A stretch of 64,000 nt of DNA, from the NCBI GenBank assembly GCA_907163375.1, contig CAJQUW010014281.1, positions 62,001 through 126,000 of the forward strand. The letters run 5' to 3'. Position numbers and translations under genes: made by a program. This DNA comes from Prostheceraeus crozeri. Lineage: Eukaryota > Platyhelminthes > Polycladida > Euryleptidae. Shown piece by piece: positions 1 to 12,045 of the stretch; within the stretch, counting starts at the first letter, position 1, and each line of letters starts with the position of its first letter. The notes below the pieces were generated by a model that saw nothing but the letters and a program-made list of their open reading frames with translations, did not search any database and had not been told where the DNA came from.

Positions 1-1082
1 GTACAGTATGGAAGTTACAATATCCGAAAGCAATAGGCCTATTGTCAATAAGAACTTTGTAAAGGGATAAAACAGCAGAGCATTTATTGGCCTCGCACCA
101 AGTGAGCAAAAATTAGAGGAAAAACTTGACAACAGATAATAAATATAAATAGGACAAAGAGCAAGAATAGAAGGATATCAGCAGATGTCACTTCCCTTTC
201 AGGCTATGGTCTTCTATGATTTTTGTTATTTTCTTGATATTATGAATTGAAACCAAAAGTAGGCCACCAAAATTCACTCCAAGCATTCGATAGGGCTTTG
301 AGGTTCTTAAAGATATTTTTATAATGCTAGGATTAGAAAATGAGAAAATCTAAAAAAACAAGAAATCGCAGTGGGCAGCAAAAGTATGAATACACATGTA
401 GACATACGATAATTCTGAAATATCTGTCACATGCATATGCAGATATCATCATTACGAGAAAGCATTACTGTCTACGTTCGTCTACATTGTACCATAGCTA
501 AGTTACGCACAATGATGATGCTGAAGCGCTACAGCATCATCATTGTCGCCTTCTTTAAATCGCACCCCTCCGAGCAAACGGATCCGATCAGCATCTTATA
601 GTTTCTCCGGATATCAACGGATCTTCACGATTGAACGGACACACACCACTGTTTTTACGTCAGGAGCCGCTTGGATATCCAGTCTATCTCCGCGGATATC
701 AAATTTTTATCCCAAAGAGATCCATATCTTATAAGCGGATATGCTTGATATCCAACCGATATCTGGTTCGTTGTTTTTTGACGGATATCCGTGCTGTCGG
801 CTGTGCATTCCGGTTATCCGCCTGGCATCCCATTTGACAATGGATACGTAACAATCGCGATTTCGATGTCAGTTTGCTATCCCTACGCTGTCATCTAGTA
901 TTTGATTTCGATATTCGTTGGTTATACATTCGATGCGTGAAACTATCCGCCAATGATGAACAATCCAAAAACCAACTAATCCTCATATTGTAATTGTAAT
1001 CTATACAATCCGGGGATCCACGGGCTTCTGGCTCAATTTTTGACTGAAAGCCGAATAGCAATTCTCATCTTACCTACCTCAT
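1..1082. other. Non-coding host DNA
   Basis: No reading frame here looks like a gene; the two short ORFs at 543-837 have no recognisable protein character and lie over a degenerate GGATATC repeat. The stretch ends at the left inverted repeat of the Tc1 element. Confidence 0.6.
590..845. repeat. Degenerate GGATATC-rich repeat
   Basis: The motif GGATATC or a near variant (CGGATATC, GGATATGC, GGTTATCC) occurs roughly every 20-40 bases, about ten times. It is self-complementary around GATATC. It may be a decayed minisatellite or the subterminal repeats of a transposon; no terminal repeats were found to decide. Confidence 0.4.
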
Positions 1083-1292
1083 CAGTCTCTTGCAAAAGTT
1101 TAAGAACACTTATCTTTTCTGATCTTTTTATGAATCTCAACGTACATATTGCAGAATCTTTCAAAGCGGGTTTCTCATATAGCATTGTTATTGGAGACGT
1201 TTCACAATAGATATGTTTAGAGAAAAATCGTTTACTGTAAATATCGTGGGAAGCCCAGAGTCTTTTTTTAGTAACACTATCCGCACATACTA

Positions 1293-2351
1293 ATGCAGTG
1301 GAAAGACTCGTTCATTCGAAAGATAATCTGCACGATGGGTCGAAGAAAATCCATTCTGCCTACAGTGAGAGCTCAAGCAGCAATATTAGCAGAAACTGGT
1401 ATGAGTCAACGTCGAATAGCAGCACAGCTGGGAATTTCTCTATGTTCAGTAAACTTGGCGATTCGGAAATCTGCGACTGGCTCATTTAAAGATTCTCCCC
1501 GAATTGGTCGTCCAGAAGCTCTAACAAGGAGGGATGAACGGATACTGAAGAGAATGGTAATGAAGAAACCTTCAATGTCGCTGCGAGAAATCAAAGCTGA
1601 GCTGCATTTAGCTGGAATCAAAGCTTCTTCATCTACTCTTTCCAGAAGACTCTGTAATAATCTTGGTCTTAAGAGTTACAGACCTGCAAAAAAGCCAAAG
1701 CTCACTCCGAAAATGGCGAAAGCTCGCTTAGAGTTTGCTCGGCGCTATCTTCACTACACAACAGAAGATTGGGAAAAAGTCTTATGGACAGATGAGTCAA
1801 CATTCGAACAATTTGGTAGTCGCATCAAGCATATCCGAAGACCTCCGAAGACAAGGCACCATCCACGTTATGTGATCCAGACTATGAAGCATCCTTTGAA
1901 GCAGATGGTCTGGGGCTCTATGTCTGCAAAAGGTCGCGCCGGCATATTTTTCCTTCCCACAGGAATGACAATGAACGGTAAAATGTACCTCAACGTTCTA
2001 AAAGACAAACTTCGTTTACATATGGATATCCATAATACAGAAACACTGATGCATGATAGCGCTCCATGTCACCGCGCCAAAATCGTATCTGATTGGTTGC
2101 GCTCAAATTCCGTCAATGTCCTCAAATGGCCCGGAAATTCTCCGGACTGTAATCCCATCGAGAATTTATGGTCTGTGATGAAGGACCATGTGGCAGCTAT
2201 GCGACCGAAGAGTGCAATTGACTTGAGAAATTGCATCAAGGCAGTTTGGACAACAAAATTATCAACAGAATACTGTGCGGAGTTAGTTAAGTCAATGCCT
2301 CGTCGTCTGGCAGCCATCATTGAAAGTAAAGGTTATTGGACCCGCTATTAG
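1293..2351 (+). CDS. Tc1-type DD34E transposase
   Basis: Cut-and-paste transposase of 352 residues with no internal stop. Two helix-turn-helix segments fill the N-terminal third (residues about 20-130: 'GMSQRRIAAQLGIS', then 'SMSLREIKAELHLAGIKASSSTLSRRL' split by GRP-like linker 'RIGRPEAL'). The catalytic domain shows D167 in WTDES, D255 in HDSAPCH and E290 in NPIENLW. There are 34 residues between the second D and E, which is diagnostic for Tc1. A second in-frame methionine at 1335 (MGRRKSIL) gives a 338-residue protein close to the family norm and may be the true start. It sits alone between its inverted repeats. Confidence 0.95.
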   Translation: MQWKDSFIRKIICTMGRRKSILPTVRAQAAILAETGMSQRRIAAQLGISLCSVNLAIRKSATGSFKDSPRIGRPEALTRRDERILKRMVMKKPSMSLREIKAELHLAGIKASSSTLSRRLCNNLGLKSYRPAKKPKLTPKMAKARLEFARRYLHYTTEDWEKVLWTDESTFEQFGSRIKHIRRPPKTRHHPRYVIQTMKHPLKQMVWGSMSAKGRAGIFFLPTGMTMNGKMYLNVLKDKLRLHMDIHNTETLMHDSAPCHRAKIVSDWLRSNSVNVLKWPGNSPDCNPIENLWSVMKDHVAAMRPKSAIDLRNCIKAVWTTKLSTEYCAELVKSMPRRLAAIIESKGYWTRY

Positions 2352-2419
2352 TTTTTGAAGCAGTTTTATACATTTTGTGTTATTTCATTTCATGCATTCT
2401 AAAATTTGTATGAATATTA

Positions 2420-2577
2420 TTAATAAGATGGAACTGAAATGAAAATTAGCGTTTTTTTGCAAGTCTTCTTAAACTTTTGCAAGAGACGATTAAGATGCAA
2501 GAGAGATTTAATAAGATGGAACTGAAATGAAAATTAGCGTTTTTTTGCAAGTGTTCTTAAACTTTTGCAAGAGACTG
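2420..2577. repeat. Tandem duplication of the Tc1 right end
   Basis: A 67-bp segment containing GGAACTGAAATGAAAATTAG and the terminal AAACTTTTGCAAGAGAC occurs twice with an 88-bp period. The inner copy differs at a few bases (AGTCTTC against AGTGTTC). Duplicated subterminal sites can act as extra transposase binding sites, or the copy may be a scar of aborted transposition. Confidence 0.85.
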
Positions 2578-5500
2578 TACTTACACGTACACACAACTAA
2601 AAACATTCATGCAATTGATGCAATAACAGAAAAACAAACAAAAATAACAGAGATGCCGATAAGCCTCAAGCAACGTAATTTTTGATCCAGTGGATACAGC
2701 AACGCATCCAAAAGGATTCAAAACTGCCGAATTTGAGGTATACATGAAAAATTGCTGAAAATACTTGTATTTTTCAACATTAGGAGGCTTGCCAAATCTG
2801 AATGTGAATAGCCTCACAGACACATTTGCATGCATAGAAAATGATCTGAAGAAACCGCATATAAAAAATCTTCGTCCTATTGCATTGAAATGTGTTTTTC
2901 TTTGATCGTGTCTGACAAGATAAGGAACCGGATAGAACTCGGCAGACGCACAGCTTCGTGGTAGGCTTATTACATTCTGTGAAAGTCTCATTTTCGGCAT
3001 CGTTCCTAGCAGAATCTCGTTGTGGCTGCTTGACTATTTCTGTGCAACTAGTGATCTTAGAACTCGTGCGATCAGGCCATAGAAATGGATTAGGCCTATT
3101 CATGTATTCGACCGCTCTGTGTCACTCGAAACGAAGTAACACTGATATCGATGACACAACACCCGGCCATAATGGAATGGCAAAAAGAATGTTTAGGCTC
3201 GCATAAGGGTCCAGTGGATGAAATGATTCCGAGTTTTATTTAAATAAACCTTCTTCAGATAATTGTCGTGTGGCATGCACTTCTACTCTTCTATAATAAA
3301 ATTGTCAATTCGACGATGAAGCAAAACAAAAGATCCTTATAACGTTATGTTTCTGGCAACTTCTGCAAAAGATTTTGACCAATTATTGTAAGGGTAGAAT
3401 TCTTTAACCCACTGCGTAAATAACTATGCTTGTCCCTCCTGACGGTGAGGGTATCTGAAGAATCTTTCTTCGGGATAGTGTGGTGTATCAAGTAGATTTG
3501 TATTTACATGTGTGTTAACTAGGAATTCCAATTTGGGACAGTACTAAAGCACCTGCAGTATTCTATTTGAACGTGGTTGATAGACTACATGTAGGCCTAC
3601 TTGCTTTTTATCTTATTCCATTTGTTTCCAGTCTTCATGGATGACATTAGGCTTACATCCTTCGCTATAGCTTTGCTGATGATGCTTCCCATTTTGTGCC
3701 GTCCCAAATGAATGCCTCCCATTTTTGTTTGATCTCGCTCGTGCAGATTTCCAGAGATTTTTGAAAACCTAAAAACCCAGAAAAATTTGTATTTTGGCCG
3801 GGGAGGCCTGAACTAATAGTTGGCAAATAGTTGCACTCAGAGTTGGCAAAGCTAGAAAAGAAAATTGAATGTGACGCGTCGAGGAGATGACGTTATATCT
3901 TACAATGAAGAATTCCTCAATTTTCTAGTTTCAAGTGATTAGTAATGATAAAGTGCAACACTTCTATGGTTACTGAACCTGCACTTTATGTCTTCTAGAA
4001 CTGGCAAGGCTACCGGGTCAAAAGAGAAGTCGCTTTTGACGTCGAAGAGATGACACAAAATTTTGGGGACATCGGTTTTTAGTCTCTAAAACTCCAAATA
4101 ATGAATTTCAAGACAACTGCGCTATCTCACAGATAACGTGGGTGAATGACATTATGTACAGCATAAAAGAACTTTGGTCAGCTGTCTGCTCAGTATGTTT
4201 CACAGGCTTCTAAAAAGTAGATAAATTTCCGGGGACATGCGAAAATCGGGTGTTTTCAGAACTCAAGCGAACGAAAAAAATAATAGACTGTCAAATATAT
4301 AAAAAATGATGTATGGGCCGGATAGAGCAAACGAAACTCTACAAAATGATGTATTGTAGTTGACTGTTTGATCAATAACTTTGCGGAATCCAGGGAGGGA
4401 CAAAAAAATTGCAAAAAGTTCAATTCATTTGGATTTCACCATATATTCAAGCATTGGACCATAAATGAATTAAATGAATCAAATAATTTTGGTCGGAAAG
4501 AAAGCAATATGTTTAAAAATGAAGTCTCATAACGGGAATGAAGCATTCTTTGACTCATTATTTGTATAGGCCTACCGGTATATCATTTCAACTTGGAATT
4601 ACGCAGTTGTGAAACATATCTTCTCTTTCCTTTTTGGCACAATGTTGATCAATTTAGAAACCTTATCTGTCTAGAGATATGTCGGAATCGCAGGATTTTG
4701 AAAGTCCTGGGGATTGCATCACATTGTAGGCTACTTATATACAACAGCCTGTCATGCCTCATGCAAAATTCTCTTGTCACTTTATTATACCAGTTTTTGT
4801 GGTATAAATGGTTAATAGAATATATTAATAGCTTAAAAATTCCTGAGGTTGAAAAATCTGATAAAATTTAGCTAGACTTGTAAATGTGTGCTTGACGACG
4901 TAAATCGTCACACACCATTTCAACTTAGTGATTACCATTATGACAAATTATAAACCTGTCTTTTTAATAAGAAATAGCTCGAACTTGGATTCCCTAAATT
5001 GTACTTACATTATCTTTCAAAATACGTATGAAATTGCTGAATGATTAAGAGTGCAAGCAAGGGTAAATTAGTTTTACTTCGTACAAATAGATCACTCTTA
5101 TAAGCCTAAAATTGACGATGACGCTGCAGCAAGTTGTAATGATGCGTAGACTACACAGTAAGGAAAGGCAAGCGATTTTCAAATAGTATCTGATCTAAGT
5201 TTACCTCCAACCCGTTATCACAGTTGTTGCCATCCATCCACTCAGCTTGAAGAAGCATAGAAATACTATCTCTTATTGAATAGCTCTATCATTCTTGCTG
5301 TTGAGAATGTAAAATGTGCATGTGTTTATGACTACACATTAGGAATTCCAAAGTCATGGAAAGTTTCAGTCCCGGATCAATGCGGAATCTCAGGACTGAA
5401 CGAGTCCCGGTTGGGATTGAGTATTGAGTAGGGGCTGCATGCAGTCCTGGGTACTTTTCCAAATCCCGGGATAGGAATTAATATAGAGATTTTGGAAACC

Positions 5501-7869
5501 CAATCCTGGGATTTCGGGACCCCAAAAAATTACAATCTCGGGATTACGAAACGGGTCGATTCATAATGTCTTAGAGGATGAATGTTACTTTCTAATTGTG
5601 AATTAGTATGGGTAGGCCTAATATGAGTAGCAGCATACTTGATGTTTGTTTCTTGTTGGATATATTATGCCTACACAATAGAAGATGCTACTTACATGTA
5701 AAATTCACTATTACATGTAAGCTTTACGATGATACTTTTTACATATTTTTTGTTATCGGAGAACTATGAACTGTCATCTTCCCTGCAGCACAGACAGCGA
5801 CAATAAAAAAAAACGATTATTTTGTAGAAATCAGTATTCAATAATAGGCCATTACAAGTATTTGAAACAATTTCAGTGACATGTTCGCGCATTATATGAG
5901 CGACATGCAGCCACATGCATGTTGGGCATCCACCACCGGGATTAAAATCCCAACTATCAATTTGAATAAGTTTTTGCATTTGATCTTTGCTAATCCTAAG
6001 AAAGCACGTGAAATTGTGCTTTCAAATTTTAGGTTCATTCATGTAATGACTACCATACAAAGTTTTCTACTTCGCGAAGTATTACAGAACTTACACGGTA
6101 TTCAAAGTCTGATGATTTATTCACTTTCACGAGCTTTAGGGAGGCATGGAGATAAAGCGACAATATTATAAATTATGTTCCCGATCCGTGGTATTTAGCG
6201 TATGTGTAGACCTACGAGCACTCGTGAGCAATTGAGCAGACTTCGTCACTTTCATTGCATTAAACCGATTCAAAAATCCTAGATGAAATCGAACTCAATT
6301 AAGTACCAGATCCGTCGACCCAAATTTTGTTGCTCAACACGAGCCTATTATCACAATTCAAATTATTATTGTATGTAAAGACGTTCATAAATGTGGCGCA
6401 TGTGAAGAAACGTATAGGCCATGAATAATGTGCAAATGTAGCCTACGTGTAAGTCACGAATTTGTAGTTTTCATCGTGTATATACATGTAATGTACCTTA
6501 AATGTCAAGACGAAAGCTATGAAGTTGCCGTAAAATGATAAGCATGAAATGTATTATTAAAAAAATTTTGACTTCAAACCAAAACTGGAGCAGAAGTTGA
6601 CAAAATTAAATGCACTCTAATAATAAGTTGATCAATTAACTCGTTGCAATTATGAGAAACACTAGCAAGTAAACAATTGCAAGAAATTATTTCTTGCTAC
6701 ATCAGCGATATCTTCTCATCATTCTAAGACGAACGCCGTCGAGTAAATCAAGCAGGAATGCTGAACTGTGTAATCGTTTTTCTCATTCTTTTAATTTAGA
6801 GTCGCTCTTATTGCATGTACATTTTCAGTCATAGCCCTAGGGGCCTATATTGTCAGTCTGATCAGTTTACTGCAGCTATGCGTTTTGTGTAACAAAATTA
6901 GGCCTACGTGTTGTTATAATCGCAATTACGCAGCCTTTGTAATCAATAAATTGATCTTTATGATATAGCAATCAACGAATCGCAATAAGGAGTCTCAATC
7001 AATTGATATACACTATCATTTGTATTTCTTGTCAATCTCTGATTCCTGCTGCATATCTCTATACGGGACTTTGCATAATTGTAATCTTAGATAAGTTCCA
7101 AAAAGAATGAACAGTCAATGAAACATTCAGACATTAAAAATACACGTATAAATGCTATGCGTATAGCCGCAGCACAACAGATACACGACTTTGCATCATA
7201 CCCGGTACATGCAATAATGGGAAATAGCGTGAGTGTTGTAGAAAGATAATTTATGGACCTGTGTAAGAGCAACCTTTAATTTTTATCAGACTTAATTAGG
7301 CTTTTGATTAAAGAGAAGCCTGATTGATGACATGCCAATCGATTTCAAAGAAAGAGACGCTACTGAAATTGACATTCCAATAAAATCAATGTGTTCACTG
7401 TTCATACAATCTTAACTAGGCCTACATAATTAAATTTTGCGATAGTCTATTCAATATTATTCTCCTGGTTTCTGCTTTTGGATTTGTAAACAAATTATAA
7501 TTTGCCAAATAATAGAGTTATTTGCCAAATCTGTGTGTCTAGTGCTTTATCATCAGTGTCTAACATATATTGGAAAAAATAAATTTCTCGATTTAATAAG
7601 ATGCATTTATGCAAGACAGGCGGTCACCCTACTATAGTCATGGAATTTGGCACCTTGAAATTTCCCCACTTCAATTAGATTATGGTGGCCTATTTATTGA
7701 CTATCTTAAATAATAAATTCTCAGGGGACCTCGTCAACCAGTCCCTCTGATTCTACCAGGCAATATTTGCATGCAAGCTTAGGCTATGTGAAGAAGTAGA
7801 GACATTTTGTAACTTACTCTGTGATGGTTGATCGCGATTATGAATGCATGATTCTCCCCTTCAACTTAT
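2578..7869. other. Long non-coding host stretch
   Basis: No ORF above about 140 codons and none with protein-like character. The AGGCCT palindrome recurs often (for example near 3092, 3594, 4571, 5613, 6901, 7421). Two weakly similar blocks near 3838-3900 and 4000-4060 share 'ggcaa(a/g)gcta' and 'gacg(c)gtcga(g/a)gagatgac'. A segment at 5340-5560 repeats TCCCGGGAT-like palindromes and may be the remains of a hAT-type element. Confidence 0.5.
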
Positions 7870-8180
7870 TATGCAATCGTGAGTCAAATATTCAATATGC
7901 GTCAAAACGTCTGACTTGAGTCAAATAGTCCAATCCGTCAGAATACCGTCGTGAGTCAAAAAGTATGACTTGCGTCAGTAAGAATGAAAATCTGGAGTCT
8001 CCGAAACCGAAACCGGCGGAAAGTATTGAATGCATGTATTGAATACATCTTAGCAAAACTCACCTGTACACCAAATTTGGTGAGATGCGAGCGTGCGGAA
8101 CAAAGTCCATTTGCGTCAAAAAGTCTGACTGAGTCAAAATGTCCAACTTGGCGTCATTTTGTCTGACTTGCGTCATCTCC
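7870..8180. repeat. Degenerate ~20-bp repeat rich in TGAGTCA
   Basis: Units of the form (T)GAGTCAAA...GTC(C/T)GACTT recur about every 19-20 bases in two clusters (7880-7980 and 8113-8178). Four exact copies of TGAGTCA, the AP-1 consensus, lie at 7880, 7917, 7952 and 8130. GCGTCA and GTCTGACTT variants lie between them. Either a minisatellite or an enhancer-like array; the sequence alone does not choose. Confidence 0.55.
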
Positions 8181-9847
8181 TGACTATAAGGAGGCATACA
8201 GTGCAAATTCGTGAAATGTCGCTGGCGGACCTCGCAAGCGAATATGCTGCAATTATGACTGAACTGCAGCATGATAGCGGACATCCACCAGCTTCTCACA
8301 AGATTGATTCCCACAGGGTTGTTCCCAGCTTTGATGATGAATAAATCATTTGACAGTAGTTTAGATGTTCATAATCTCAATCAATCTTATCAACAAGTCT
8401 TTTGTTCCATGAAATTTCTGCCATTTCTTCCCTCATATCGAAGAAATCAATTTATTCGTTAAAATTGTTTAGACAGGAGAAAATTATCTCAACAGAGACA
8501 TGGGGTGTTGAATCGAACATTGATGAAAAATATTAATTGAGAGCTATATCGTTGTCCTGATCGAATACAACAGAGTTTATTGAGTCTGAAGTTGGAGTAT
8601 GAAATAAAATGAAAGCAATTTTTATAAATCAAGAACATTTATTGAAATATGAAAATCTAAAAATCTAAAAAATGAAGTCGCTTTTACGGCAGCAATCCAT
8701 GCATGTGAGAGAACATCCACACCATTTGGAGTATTTGTCTCTTGTTATGGTGTCAACATTTTGCTCAACCAAATCTTTAAGATGTTGATTCTCATCTGTT
8801 GAAGACAAGATCCTTCTATGCGATGCCTTCCGATATGACCCTCGATCAGAAACAGATATTTGAGTTTTAGACATGTTAAATGTCGTTTAAGTGCACTTTT
8901 CAAGAAAGTCATAGCCATCGATGTGATGTTGAGGAGAAGGAAATATCGAGGTAATAGACGAAGATTAAAGGGTACTCAAAAGAGGAAGTTCACAATGGCA
9001 AGGAGCATTGTCGTGTAGGAAGACAAATTCGTGCAAATTGTTTATGACATCATAAATACACCGATTCTACGTCATGCTCTCTTCTCTTCGACATCAAGTG
9101 TGCAGATTGTGACAACAGTTATGAAAAAAGGTGGACTAATGCTTAGAAAATGACTTTCAGTGGTCCTGCAAAGGACTTATTGTTGCGTTCTCTCGGGCAC
9201 AAACGACAGGTTACTACCGAAGCTCACTTGACAATGAAATGATACTTGATGGAGGAAACGCATGCAAAAAGACTCTGGGCTCATCAGCAAGCTGACCGAC
9301 TGCCTACGTCTCGTTTCGGGTCCTTCAACATCTTGGATGATCAGCAGCCGTGCTCCACCGTAAAGTACAAACCAATCCTCCAATATGAACACAGGCTAAT
9401 AAAGCTCATATCTGAATAATAATTGTGTGCTGCAGAACAACCAGAACTTCAGCAAAAGGGTAATATGTTAATGAAGAAGTTTTTCCATGCAGACTCGCAG
9501 ATCATGCATGTTGTAGCTTCTTTGGTAAAAATTTCACAATTACTTTTATTTTTAATAACTACTTGGTGTAGATGTGAGCAAATACGTAAATAACGAAACA
9601 CTTGCTCCACAGGCAACAGTTGGAGAGCGTTTGATACTAATCACGTCCTATTTACGCTATAGTACCAAGCGCCCTAATTATTGTGATAATTGTAATAATA
9701 ACTCAAATACTAATTCAAATACTAATGACTCAATGCTAAATATCATTTGCAAAAGGATTTTTCATTTAAATCTAGAAGACAATTTCGTTCAGAATTTTTC
9801 AGGTTAAATCCTGCAGGATATTTTGAGTAACACTCGAACGAAATCCT
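8181..9847. other. Non-coding host DNA
   Basis: Short ORFs only. None resembles a known family and none has supporting splice or start context. No repeats stood out. Confidence 0.45.
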
Positions 9848-10055
9848 TGACCTCTTGAGCCCCGATGACGTGCGGTGCACGTCATGCCGGCACTTGCGTA
9901 AGTGTTCGACTAGCAGCTGACAAGACAGCCCCAACTACCCATGACGTGCAGTGCACGTCAATGCTGTGTTATTCATTGTTCCTTCAACATTGGGGGAGTT
10001 GCAGTTATGAGCAAATGACATTCACAGCACGTCATGGCCTTGGGGCTCAAAAGGA
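9848..10055. repeat. Small inverted-repeat element with two 19-bp palindromes
   Basis: The left part (from 9850: cctcttgagccccgatgacg) is the imperfect reverse complement of the right part ending near 10053 (ggggctcaaaagg preceded by gcacgtcat). Inside lie two near-perfect palindromes, TGACGTGCGGTGCACGTCA (9866-9884) and TGACGTGCAGTGCACGTCA (9942-9960), their centres 76 bp apart, and a half-site AGCACGTCA at 10026. This could be a MITE about 200 bp long or a compact binding-site cluster for a bZIP/bHLH-type dimer (TGACGTG resembles ATF6/XBP1-type sites). Confidence 0.5.
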
Positions 10056-11779
10056 TAATGAAAATGCATTTATCTTGACGGATTAATCATGTATTCCTTA
10101 AATAATTAGTTACATTTACAAAGGAGCACACATTATCTCTTATCCCATTATATTTTTGAATCAAAATGATATCATTTTTAAGGATTTCACTTTCATTATA
10201 GTAAATAGTTTGATTTTTTGATTTCTGGGCAACCGAATCACTTGTAGTAGTCTAAACCATTTGTTTTACTGATTGGGAAAAATACAAACAGCCAAATATT
10301 CATAAATCAGCGATCTATTTTTATTCAAAGTTGTTGACACAGTAGCTATAGCCTGATTGATTGACTTTGCAAATTTTGATGTCAGTCACTTCACCACTTA
10401 GCGCTCCATACAATTTCGTTGATTGAGCGGTGTCTAAAATATGGAAATTGGGCCATTTTAGCAACCTTCGTCGCAATTCACGTCATTTTCAACGATGCAT
10501 GCAATATCACAAAATGCAAAACTAGACTTGTAACCTATAAGTTAGTAGACAAATTTCGGACACGAAATCTAATTTTTTGCATAATATCCTGCACTTCATG
10601 TAACCGAAATGAAGTTGTTTTTTTATAGTTAAAAAAGTCATGTCAACGATGTTATTATATGCATCACTGCAAACCGTTGACTGACAATTGACAGAAATTT
10701 ATCCTACAAAATCTATTTTGTCGGTCATTGTTAGTTCTTGTAGGATGATTGCCACTGAACACCTACAATATCTGACAAAAAGCGACAAAATGAATAGCAA
10801 TGAATTACCGCTTGAATTTTATCAAAAATGTAGGCATTTTATTAAATTATGTCAAAATAAATCTTGATTTTGCCACACAATAATACAGATTGCCGAAAGG
10901 TCAAGCAATCAATATTCAACAGTTTTTGTTTAGTTAATTTGCATACAAAGCATCTGTTTCGATGTCTGTGGAGAACCTACAAATTCGTCGGATATTGCAG
11001 GATATTGGAGGTGACAATCGGCGGTTGACTTTGTCAGTAAATTTGTGGGATAATTGTCGGTCTACGGTTTACAGTAAGTTAAATGCAATCAATTGCAATA
11101 CGTGTGAAATTGCAAAAGTACATTCATCAAAACATGAGTTTCTATAAACGAGATCAGAAGTATCAAGGATAGAAATGCGGTATCAAAGCGGAAAAAAGGA
11201 ATCCATGAAAATATAAAATTCAATGTTGTAAAACAAAAGAATCACTTAAAGAACGATTCTAACGACGTAATTTGATTGAATGGATTATCATCAGCTTCTT
11301 TGATGTATAGATAGAAGTCGTTAATTGATTATGCCGTCTTTGCCACTTTTTAGTTTCTCAAACATGTAATTTTATCAGTGTATTGAATCATTGCTTCCGC
11401 TATTCGATTGCCACTGAGCACAGTTTAATAGCATTTTCACATTTCATAGGCCTCATGCTTGTAGGTAAATCAATATTTGAACTTGTGCCGTACGACAAAA
11501 TGCTAGTATATATCGACGAAGTATAACAGGTTTAAAGGACATTTATAAGAAAAAGACAAGCAACAAGACAACTTGTTTAAAATATTTCATAAAGCAAATG
11601 CAAAAAGTAGGTTGATTAGCTCCTAATCGAAGAGATATTTTGCATGCTTGCCAGTAGCACTGAGTGAGCATGGATGAAAAAGCAAATCTGTCGTTTGTGA
11701 GCTTGAAAACTTCCTTGATCTCAGCAGTGATAACCGACGAATCCACGTATCTACAAGATTGCAACTTTGTACACTGTTA
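10056..11779. other. Non-coding host DNA
   Basis: AT-rich. No ORF with protein-like character. A small inverted pair ATCCTACAA / TTGTAGGAT flanks a 36-bp core near 10700-10745. Confidence 0.45.
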
Positions 11780-12045
11780 GGCAAAATGGTCCGTATTAAA
11801 GGTAGGAAAGGGTCCGTATTACGATGGTCCGAAATTATTTTGAGAAAAATTCTGTCACGTGTGTTATTTATTACTGATTAATGATTGCATACCTGAAAAA
11901 TTGCTAACAATAAAGTTTAAAGTAAAAAGCAAAGTTGATTTTATCCAATATTGCACGAAATCTTTAGAGGGTCCGTATTCACAATATATGTAAAGGTCCG
12001 AAATATGGTCTGCAATATTTCATAGGGTCCGTAGGCTACACTGGT
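11780..12045. repeat. GGTCCGTA(TT) interspersed motif array
   Basis: Six copies of GGTCCG(T/A)A occur in 250 bases (near 11788, 11811, 11825, 11970, 11995, 12027), several extended to GGTCCGTATT. Spacing is irregular, so this is not a simple tandem repeat. It could be subterminal motifs of a decayed transposon. Confidence 0.45.

Larger units (their letters stand above)
1083..2577 (+). mobile_element. Tc1-family DNA transposon, near complete
   Basis: A 28-bp perfect terminal inverted repeat (1083-1110 and 2550-2577, beginning CAGTCTCTTGCAAAAG) encloses one transposase ORF. The right flank is TA, the expected target; the left flank reads AT, so the TA duplication is not clean. The right end is duplicated internally (2420-2486 and 2508-2574, period 88), so the element carries two right-end-like motifs. 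The 1.5-kb length and DD34E transposase place it in the Tc1 group of the Tc1/mariner superfamily. The open frame and identical repeats suggest recent activity. Confidence 0.93.

Noticed and set aside
5340-5560. A second hAT element marked by TCCCGGGAT palindromes
   Set aside because: No inverted ends or 8-bp duplication could be found around it.
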